Assembly (NCBI GenBank): GCA_964632945.1
Contig: CAZWCX010000159.1
Location: 1 to 13,827, forward strand
Direction: 5' to 3'
DNA length: 13,827 nucleotides
Origin: CAZWCX01 sp964632945
GTDB lineage: Bacteria > Planctomycetota > MHYJ01 > WSZJ01 > CAZWCX01
The translations under genes and the position numbers were made by a program. The number at the start of each line of letters is the position of its first letter. Positions within the stretch are counted from its first letter, which is position 1. The notes under the pieces are model-generated. The model did not search any database and was not told the DNA's origin. It saw only the letters and a program-made list of their open reading frames with translations. Shown here one piece after another: positions 1-6,432 of the stretch.

Positions 1-1
1 G

Positions 2-1009
2 ATCCGCTTCACGTATCTGTTGGCGCCGTTCCTGGCGGTGCTGGTCGCGGCGCCGGCGCGCGCGGCGGCGGAGCGCGCCGTGCCGCGACGGGAACCGTCG
101 GGAGGAGGTGCCGCCCGAGCGTGCGTCTTTGTGCTCGTGTTCGTCCTTCTGCTCGCCCCGGGCGCGCTCTCGGTGATGCGCAGCCGGGATATGCCGGGGG
201 CGCCCTTCCTCGCGTTCCTGCAGTCGCTGCGCGCGATCCTGCCGACACCGGGCGATTGGACCCGACCGGAATCGGCGCCCGCCTGGGGCGTCCTGGCTCC
301 CTGGAGTCTGGGAAACCAGCTCCAGGTATGGGCCCGGCTGCCGACGGTATCCGACAACATCGGCGTCGGCATCGACCGCGAACTGGCCGTTCGAATGGAG
401 ACCGACCCGGCGCGCGCCCTGGACCTGCTGGGCAAGTTGCGCGTCCGCTACCTCCTGGTCACGCCCGATCCGCTCAATTTTCCCGACGAAGCCTTCGTCC
501 ACTTCGGCGGATCGGAGAAACAGCCGTTCCTGGTCCCGGCGGCCGGCGGGACCTGGCGGACGACCCCGCACTACGACCTGCGGGTCTGGGTGCGCCTGCT
601 CGAACGCGACGGGGCCTCCGCCGGTCCCGATGACCCCGGGCTGACCTCCTACCGTCTCGTCACGGAGTACCGGGGGTCCGAGGGCGGGCTCAGCCCCGGA
701 ACGGCGAAAGTCTTCGAAGTCGTGGCCGGGGCCCGGCTGAGCGGTATCGCTGCGCCGGGCGCCGAAGTCGTTGCCGCCGTGCCGCTGCGGGCGCCGGGAG
801 GGCGTCGCCTGGTCTGGAGCGCCCGGACGCGATGCGACGACGCCGGTCGATTCGAGATCGGTGTTCCCTATGCGACCCTGGATGCGCCCGGGCCGGTCCG
901 GGCCCTCGGACCCTGCCGGATCGATTCCGGAGATCTCAAGGCCGAGGTTCCCATACCCGACGTCTGCGTGCGTGAAGGCCGCGTCGTACCGGTCTCCTGG
1001 CAGCGCTAG
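2..1009 (+). CDS. STT3/AglB-like oligosaccharyltransferase, C-terminal part (5' end outside window)
   Basis: This is the 3' end of a membrane protein glycosyltransferase. The frame is open to the left edge, so the true start lies outside; an internal TTG at 20 is not a convincing start. Visible are two hydrophobic stretches, at the very start of the window and around 121-175 (rich in V, L and F), then a long soluble domain. The region around 281-360 (WGVLAPWSLGNQ, then RLPTVSDNIG) aligns by eye with the block of archaeal AglB and bacterial PglB that carries WWDYG. The later block (KVFEVVAGARLSG, then GRRLVW and VPYAT) matches the beta-rich C-terminal domain of AglB. Family role: transfer of a lipid-linked glycan to protein on the outer face of the membrane. 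The WWDYG motif reads PWSLG here (299-313), so acceptor preference is uncertain. A distant GT39-type glycosyltransferase is the main alternative. Confidence 0.72.
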   Translation: MRFTYLLAPFLAVLVAAPARAAAERAVPRREPSGGGAARACVFVLVFVLLLAPGALSVMRSRDMPGAPFLAFLQSLRAILPTPGDWTRPESAPAWGVLAPWSLGNQLQVWARLPTVSDNIGVGIDRELAVRMETDPARALDLLGKLRVRYLLVTPDPLNFPDEAFVHFGGSEKQPFLVPAAGGTWRTTPHYDLRVWVRLLERDGASAGPDDPGLTSYRLVTEYRGSEGGLSPGTAKVFEVVAGARLSGIAAPGAEVVAAVPLRAPGGRRLVWSARTRCDDAGRFEIGVPYATLDAPGPVRALGPCRIDSGDLKAEVPIPDVCVREGRVVPVSWQR

Positions 1010-1017
1010 CGCCCCGG

Positions 1018-1033
1018 ACCCCGTGGCCGGGGT
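1018..1033. terminator. Short GC hairpin after the glycosyltransferase gene
   Basis: A perfect 6-bp stem (ACCCCG / CGGGGT) with a 4-base loop (TGGC) lies 8 bases past the stop codon of the glycosyltransferase gene and about 50 bases before the esterase gene. There is no T-run after it, so it is at best a weak or attenuating terminator. A stem this short also arises by chance in GC-rich DNA. Confidence 0.25.
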
Positions 1034-1086
1034 GGCGGCGGAGTGCGGGAGCGACGCGCGACCCGGTCCCTGCATGGAGGTCCGTG

Positions 1087-2106
1087 ATGCACTCCCCCCG
1101 TTTCCGCGGCCCGCGCGGTCGCGTCGTCCAATGGTCCCACACCTCCCGCGTCCTTCGCGGCAATCCATTGCGGGATCCGCGGGAACGCCCCATCACCGTC
1201 TATCTGCCGCCCGGCTACGACGAGGAAGACCGTCGTTACCCCCTCCTGGTCGACCTGGTGGGCTTCACCGCCGGAGGACCCGTTCACGTGAACTGGCAGG
1301 GCTTTTCCGAGAATGTCCCCGAACGGCTGGACCGGCTTCTGCACGAGGGACGCATGGGCAAGACCGTCGTGGCCTTCCCCGACTGCTTCACCTGCATGGG
1401 CGGGAACCAGTACATCGACTCTCCGGCGGTCGGACCGTACATGACTTACCTCACGGACGAGGTCGTGCCCGAGGTCGAGAGTCACTGCCGCATCCTGCCC
1501 GGGCGCGCGCACCGGGCCTGTTTCGGAAAGTCCTCGGGCGGCTACGGGGCCCTGATGCACGGAATGCTGCGTCCGGACTTCTGGGGTGCCGTGGCTTGCC
1601 ACTCCGGCGACATGTATTTCGACTTCTGCTACCGGATGGATGCTCCGCGGGTGCTGAAGACCCTTGCCGAGTACGGCGGATCGCCGCGCCGATTCGTCGC
1701 CGCCTTCCGGAGGAAGACGAAAGTCTCGGAGTCGGACATGCACGTGCTGATGTTCCTGTGCATGGCACTGGAGTACGACCCGGACCCGGATCGCCCCCGC
1801 GAAATCCGTCTTCCGTTCCATCCGAAGACGGGAGAGTGGATCGAGGAACGATGGCGGAGCTGGTTGCGCCACGACCCGATCCACCGCGTGTCCGACTGCG
1901 CCCGTGGACTGAAGCGGCTCAAACTGCTCTTCATCGACTGCGGCCGGCGCGACCAATACCATCTGCTTTGGGGGGCGCGGATTCTGCACGAGCGGCTACG
2001 CAAAGCCGGAGTGAAGCACGTCTACCGCGAATTCGACGACGATCATTCGAAGATCGACTATCGCATGGACGTGAGCCTCCCGCTGCTCTATCGTGCGATT
2101 CGGTGA
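1087..2106 (+). CDS. Putative serine esterase (alpha/beta-hydrolase, esterase D-like family)
   Basis: Predicted cytoplasmic serine hydrolase of about 339 residues; substrate unknown. The N-terminal part has the family-typical ITVYLPPGYDEE...YPLLVDLVG segment (residues ~37-60). The nucleophile elbow is CFGKSSGGYGAL (GxSxG form GKSSG), placing the catalytic Ser near residue 149. A likely catalytic Asp is in CGRRDQY (~289) and the His in DDDHSKIDY (~320), giving the expected Ser-Asp-His order. No signal peptide or membrane segment is visible. ATG at 1087 is preferred over the adjacent GTG at 1084 because GGAGG at 1076-1080 then lies 6 bases upstream. The gene sits 77 bases after the glycosyltransferase and may be co-transcribed with it, though nothing in its sequence ties it to glycosylation. 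The family is broad (acyl-carbohydrate esterases, S-formylglutathione hydrolase, trehalose-associated esterases), so a precise reaction cannot be given. Confidence 0.85.
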   Translation: MHSPRFRGPRGRVVQWSHTSRVLRGNPLRDPRERPITVYLPPGYDEEDRRYPLLVDLVGFTAGGPVHVNWQGFSENVPERLDRLLHEGRMGKTVVAFPDCFTCMGGNQYIDSPAVGPYMTYLTDEVVPEVESHCRILPGRAHRACFGKSSGGYGALMHGMLRPDFWGAVACHSGDMYFDFCYRMDAPRVLKTLAEYGGSPRRFVAAFRRKTKVSESDMHVLMFLCMALEYDPDPDRPREIRLPFHPKTGEWIEERWRSWLRHDPIHRVSDCARGLKRLKLLFIDCGRRDQYHLLWGARILHERLRKAGVKHVYREFDDDHSKIDYRMDVSLPLLYRAIR

Positions 2107-2110
2107 GGGG

Positions 2111-2140
2111 TGGACAGGGACGGATCCGGTTCCCTATAAT
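2111..2140 (+). promoter_or_regulatory. Sigma-70-type promoter for the GGDEF/kinase operon
   Basis: A -35 box TGGACA (2111-2116, five of six consensus bases) and a perfect -10 box TATAAT (2135-2140) are separated by 18 bases. They lie directly after the esterase stop codon and point at the GGDEF gene. Transcription would start near 2147, giving a leader of about 41 bases to the GTG start at 2188. It is the only close consensus promoter I found in the window and stands out against the GC-rich background. Confidence 0.7.
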
Positions 2141-2187
2141 CGACCATCCGGAAGACCATCGAGCAGACGTGTTTGGGGACTGCCACG

Positions 2188-5100
2188 GTGAGCGGAGACA
2201 GCTTTGCCCTGTCGACCGAGGATCTGTCCAGGCTCGTATTCACCGACGACCTGACGGGTCTGAGGAACCGCCGCTTTCTGCGGAACTTCCTCCAGACGGG
2301 CGTGACCTGGAACGACCCCTCCGCGCCCCCACTATCTCTCCTCATGCTGGATCTGGACAATTTCAAGGAGGTCAATGACACGCAGGGTCACCTGGCCGGG
2401 GACCGACTTCTGATGCAGGTGGCTTCGCTGCTGACCGATTGCGTCGGCACGCGGGGAACGGTGGTGCGGTATGCGGGCGATGAATTCGTCGTGATGCTGC
2501 CCGGATTCGATCGGAACGAAGCGCGGTTGATGGGCGAGAGCATCCGCAGCGTCCTGCAGACGGCCGATACCGGGGATTCCGGGGCCGGGGAAAAGAAGCC
2601 GCTGGGTTCGAGCATCGGCGTGGCGACCTTCCCGGGGGACGCGGCCGATGCCGAAGGACTCCTGGGCAAGGCCGACCTGGCCATGTACCAGGCAAAGCAC
2701 TCCGGGAAAAACAAAGTCTCCGACGGCCGCACCATCGATCCGACTTTGGCGGCAGAGCGGTCGCTCCTGGAGAACTTCCCCTGCGCGCGCCTGGTCGGCC
2801 GGGAGTCTGAGCTGAACGCGATCCGGGCGCAGATGGACTCGTGCCGGCAGGGAGGGATCGCGCTGACGGTCCTGCGCGGCCGCTCCGGGATGGGCAAGAC
2901 ACGGCTCCTGGGGGAAATCGTCAAGATCAGCGGCGAAAGGCAGTGCATCACCCTGCTGGACCGATGCGCGCAGGAGGAGCAACGCTTCCCGTACGGCTCG
3001 ATCCTCCAACTCCTGCGCCGCTTCACGAACAAGTACTCCGCGGAGACGGCGGCGCTGCGGAGCCGGCTCCCGGAGGCGGAGTCCGTCCTGCTCGGGAGGT
3101 TTCTCCCGGCCTTCTCGGGAAGCGCGGAGGGCGACCTGGCGTCGCTGGCGGAAGCGGTCGCCGGCCTGACGACGGCGGACCGCACCATACTCTTTCACGC
3201 TCTCGTGCGTTCCTTCTGCCTGCTGAGCGAAGCGACGCTCTCGGTCCTGCTGCTCGATGACGCCGAGCACATGGACGAGGCCACCCTGGACGTGTTGTCC
3301 ACCGTGCTGAAGGAGACGGAAGGTCGCCTGCTGATCTGTCTTGCGGTGCGGACGAACGACCAGGGCAAGACCTCGTCGGAGGCGATGGATGCCTTCCTGG
3401 CTCAGGCGGCCAAGGGACCGCGGACGAAGGCCTTGGACCTGGCTCCGCTTCCCCTGCGTGACGTCCTGGGAATGCTGGATCTGTTGCTCCCCGGACGGCC
3501 TCCCGTTCCGGACCTGGACCGATTGATCGTGCAGGTGACGCAGGGGAACCCGCTCTTCGTGGAGGAGTCGATCAAATCGCTGGTGTTGCGGCGGAAGATC
3601 CAGCGGACGGCACAGGGCTGGCAGATCGACAAGATCACGCGCGTCGACATCCCCCCGTCCCTGTCCGAAGTGATTCGGGGACAGATGGAGGGGCTGGATC
3701 CGATTTCGCGGCAGTTGATCGCGCGGGCCGCGGTCATCGGGCCCAATTTTGCGCTGGACCTGTTGCAGGGGATCGCCGGAAGCAACCAGGGCGAGACGCT
3801 CGACGTCCTCGACAAGGCGCGCAAGGCGCGCTGGATCGAGCCCTCCGGTGCGGACTCCGACTCGGAGCTCAAGTTCGTCGCCCACCACTTGCGGGAAGTG
3901 ACCTACTCGAATTCGGACTCGCAATTCCGCAAGCAAGTGCACCGGGAGATCGGTCAGTTCGAGGAGCAGCGGAGCGACGGGCGGCTGGAGGACAAGGCGT
4001 CGTTCCTCCTGTATCACTTCGAACTCGGCGGCGACCCCGAGCGAACGGGCCGCTACCAGGAACTGGTCGACACGCTCGGCCGGACGATCTACCGCGCCGA
4101 TGAGCTCGACCGGGCCGGTCGGCATCCCCCGGGCCTGGAGTCGCAGATCGCGGAAGCGACCGAGCCCCTCCCCGAGGAGGCCGGGACGTCCGTGGCGTCG
4201 TTCCTGCGCGGGTTCCCCGCGGCGGCCAAGACGCTGCGCATGTATCCGGCCGGGAGCATGCTGGTCAAGGGGGCGATCCAGGCGCTGGAAACCTCGTTGC
4301 AGGAGGTGTTCCGTTTCGCGCGCACGCTCACGCTGGGCGTCGAGCAGGACCAGCTCCACGTGAACACGCAGAAGGCGGAGGGCAGTCTGTACGGGATGAT
4401 TGCGGACGAAGTGGCCCGCTCGCTGTCGGTCCGTTCGATCGCCAGCGTCTCGTTCGCTTCCACGCTGACGCCGGAAGACCTGACCGCCCTGCTGCATGAA
4501 CTCGGACGGACGCCCGAAGCGGAAGGCTATCCCCCGGGGTACTGGAAAGGTGTGTTGCGCGATCGCGGGATCCGTACGATCGGCATCGCCCAGATGTCGT
4601 ATGTCGTGGACCGCTCGCGGGAGGGCTCGGAGTCGTCCGCGGCGATCGTCGGGGAAATCGGCGGATCGGTGGCGCAGGAGATGGTGCCGGGGATCCGCGA
4701 ACTCGTTCGTCACCTGGCCGGGGCGATGGAGAACGTCGTGATGTATCCGCCCGGAAGCCGGATGATCCAGGCAGCCGTCGACCAGTTGATGGGGGCGCTG
4801 AAGGACGTTCTCGCCGGGACCCGGATGGTGGTTTTCACGGAAGTGGACGGAAAGCTGGTCGTCAACGGCACGGAGGCGCACGGGCAGGCGTACGGCAACG
4901 CTCCGGCGGTGCTCTTGCGGCGGCTGGCTGCGCGAGGGATTTCCACCCTGGGGATCCGGGAGGGGATCACCGGGGAGGAAGCGATCCGCTTCCTCGGTGC
5001 GGTCGCGCGGGGGGACGTGCAGCTCGAGGGTCACAAGGCCTGGGAGGCTTATCTGACCCGCGAGGGGGTTCAGCATGTGGTGGTCGGCGATCGCGTTTTC

Positions 5101-6432
5101 GCCGCCGCCCGGCGGCCGAAGACGCCCGAGCCCGCGCCTGAACCGCCCGCCGAGAAGCCGGCGGATCACGCCTCCCCGGTCGCGCAGCAGCTGCGGAAGT
5201 GGCTGGAAACGGGTCTCGAGGAAACCAAACCGGCCGTGCTGTCGCTTGCGACCCTCACCCTGGTCGAGAAGCTCCACCTCGCGGACGACCGTGCGGGCAT
5301 CGAAAAGCTTTTCTCCACGCTGTCGGAGGCGATGCGATCGCCCAAGGCGGAGGTGCGGCGGCGGGCGTGGGGCATGGCCGTGCTCTTGACGGAGAAGCCC
5401 TCGCCCGTCATTGCCCCGACGGTGGCCGAGTGCCTCGCCTTCCCGCTCGAGAGCGCGATGGACGAGGAGAAGGACGAGGATTGCGTTCTGAAGGCGATCG
5501 TGACCTCCGCCCGGCTGCTCGCCGGTTTCGTCGCCAACGGGTCGTACGTGCTGGCGAACCGGTGCCTGTGGGGCGTCTTCCGCAGACTGCAGAGCAATCC
5601 CACCCGCGGCATCGCCCAGGTCGCCCGCGAGACCATCGAAAAGTGCGCGTCGCTGCCGGAACTGGCGATCTTGATCGAAACGGCGGGCGAAGAAGTGGAG
5701 GGTCCGGGCGCCGTACGCAGCGGCGCCGGCCGGGAGTTCCTTCTGGCGCTTGGACATCATGCCGCCGTCCCGTTGTTTCAGGCGTTGCGCCGGATCGACT
5801 CGCTGCCGTCGCGCCGCGTGCTGGCGCGGGTGCTCCGGGACCTCGGGCCGCAGGCGGAAAAGGAAGTGGCCCGGGAGATCAACCCCTTCGGCAATCCCAA
5901 GGAACTCGTGCGCCTCTTCGAGGTTCTCGAGCTGATGCGTGGGGACGAGCCGACGCTGGTGATCGCGGGATTCAAGCACAAGGAGGAGTCGGTCAAGCGG
6001 GCGGCGATCGACCTGCTGCGGCGGCTGCCCCGCGAGCGGGCGGCGCCCATTCTCGCCCAGGCGGTCGAGGACGAGGACCCGGAGGTTCTCCGGGCGGCGG
6101 CGACGGCGATCGGAGAGTTGCGACCCGAGCAGGGCGTGAATCAACTTGCCGCACTGCTCCGCAGCGCGGCGCCCAAGGAAGTGAAGCAGGCGTGTTGCCT
6201 GGCCCTGGGCAAGTTCGACGATGAGAGCGCCGTGGTCCCGCTGCTGGTCGGGACGCTGGGCGGAGGGAAATTCCTCGGTCTCTTCGGCGGCGCCGACGAA
6301 GACTTGCGCTCGACGGCGGCCTGGGCGCTGGGCCACTTCAAGGGGGCCGAGGCGCGGGAGGCCCTTCAGCGCGCGCTCAAGGATCCGAGTGCGGCCGTAC
6401 GTTCCAGCGCGAAGATGGGGCTCAAGGGATGA
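2188..6432 (+). CDS. GGDEF - AAA/STAND ATPase - duplicated domain - HEAT-repeat signalling protein
   Basis: Very large cytoplasmic protein (about 1,414 residues) with no signal peptide or membrane segment. In order (numbering from GTG 2188): a GGDEF domain at ~15-180, with LTGLRNRR, the metal-site LDLDNFKEVND and an active-site variant AGDEF (96-100); an AAA ATPase at ~200-660 with Walker A GRSGMGKT (231-238), Walker B VLLLDDAEHMDE and the GNPLFVEE segment typical of AAA domains fused to class III cyclases; then FVAHHLREVTYSN and LLYHFELGGD, also typical of that group. Next come two copies of an uncharacterised domain (~670-817 and ~837-970), a Pro/Glu-rich linker, and HEAT-like helical repeats to the end. 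Expected activity is c-di-GMP synthesis gated by an NTP-driven switch. GTG 2188 has GGGGA 8 bases upstream; TTG at 2173 is an alternative. The stop overlaps the kinase ATG (ATGA). The domain calls are firm; the joint function is inferred. Confidence 0.88.
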   Translation: MSGDSFALSTEDLSRLVFTDDLTGLRNRRFLRNFLQTGVTWNDPSAPPLSLLMLDLDNFKEVNDTQGHLAGDRLLMQVASLLTDCVGTRGTVVRYAGDEFVVMLPGFDRNEARLMGESIRSVLQTADTGDSGAGEKKPLGSSIGVATFPGDAADAEGLLGKADLAMYQAKHSGKNKVSDGRTIDPTLAAERSLLENFPCARLVGRESELNAIRAQMDSCRQGGIALTVLRGRSGMGKTRLLGEIVKISGERQCITLLDRCAQEEQRFPYGSILQLLRRFTNKYSAETAALRSRLPEAESVLLGRFLPAFSGSAEGDLASLAEAVAGLTTADRTILFHALVRSFCLLSEATLSVLLLDDAEHMDEATLDVLSTVLKETEGRLLICLAVRTNDQGKTSSEAMDAFLAQAAKGPRTKALDLAPLPLRDVLGMLDLLLPGRPPVPDLDRLIVQVTQGNPLFVEESIKSLVLRRKIQRTAQGWQIDKITRVDIPPSLSEVIRGQMEGLDPISRQLIARAAVIGPNFALDLLQGIAGSNQGETLDVLDKARKARWIEPSGADSDSELKFVAHHLREVTYSNSDSQFRKQVHREIGQFEEQRSDGRLEDKASFLLYHFELGGDPERTGRYQELVDTLGRTIYRADELDRAGRHPPGLESQIAEATEPLPEEAGTSVASFLRGFPAAAKTLRMYPAGSMLVKGAIQALETSLQEVFRFARTLTLGVEQDQLHVNTQKAEGSLYGMIADEVARSLSVRSIASVSFASTLTPEDLTALLHELGRTPEAEGYPPGYWKGVLRDRGIRTIGIAQMSYVVDRSREGSESSAAIVGEIGGSVAQEMVPGIRELVRHLAGAMENVVMYPPGSRMIQAAVDQLMGALKDVLAGTRMVVFTEVDGKLVVNGTEAHGQAYGNAPAVLLRRLAARGISTLGIREGITGEEAIRFLGAVARGDVQLEGHKAWEAYLTREGVQHVVVGDRVFAAARRPKTPEPAPEPPAEKPADHASPVAQQLRKWLETGLEETKPAVLSLATLTLVEKLHLADDRAGIEKLFSTLSEAMRSPKAEVRRRAWGMAVLLTEKPSPVIAPTVAECLAFPLESAMDEEKDEDCVLKAIVTSARLLAGFVANGSYVLANRCLWGVFRRLQSNPTRGIAQVARETIEKCASLPELAILIETAGEEVEGPGAVRSGAGREFLLALGHHAAVPLFQALRRIDSLPSRRVLARVLRDLGPQAEKEVAREINPFGNPKELVRLFEVLELMRGDEPTLVIAGFKHKEESVKRAAIDLLRRLPRERAAPILAQAVEDEDPEVLRAAATAIGELRPEQGVNQLAALLRSAAPKEVKQACCLALGKFDDESAVVPLLVGTLGGGKFLGLFGGADEDLRSTAAWALGHFKGAEAREALQRALKDPSAAVRSSAKMGLKG
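4195..4638 (+). repeat. Duplicated protein domain, copy 1
   Basis: First copy of an internal duplication in the GGDEF/AAA/HEAT protein. Landmarks are a helix ending in LRMYPAGSMLVKGAIQALE, then an FARTLTLGVEQDQLHVN strand pair, RSIASVSF, and an LTPEDLTALLHEL helix. It resembles an unnamed module seen in other bacterial HEAT and HD-type signalling proteins, with a YPxGS/YPxGHP helix and a region of the form TLGV...DGLLV...GV..L.F..GLT.EEL. That recollection is family-level only and was not verified. Function unknown. Confidence 0.65.
4696..5097 (+). repeat. Duplicated protein domain, copy 2
   Basis: Second copy of the same domain. Its landmarks align with copy 1: VVMYPPGSRMIQAAVDQL, then RMVVFTEVDGKLVVNG, RGISTLGI, and an ITGEEAIRFLGAV helix. 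The nucleotide match is strongest at atgtatccg-c/g-ccgg around 4240 and 4741, but elsewhere the copies have diverged strongly. This is therefore an old duplication rather than a recent DNA repeat. A Pro- and Glu-rich linker (about 5119-5170) separates it from the HEAT region. Confidence 0.65.

Noticed and set aside
771..2378. A 535-codon plus-strand open frame across the esterase gene and the promoter
   Set aside because: It runs out of frame through the esterase gene, spans two genes and a promoter, and encodes Arg/Pro-rich sequence without motifs.
4240..4770. Similar DNA at the two MYPxGS helices as a possible mobile or recombination repeat
   Set aside because: The nucleotide match is limited to short stretches and the rest has diverged, so it reflects an old protein-domain duplication rather than an inserted element.
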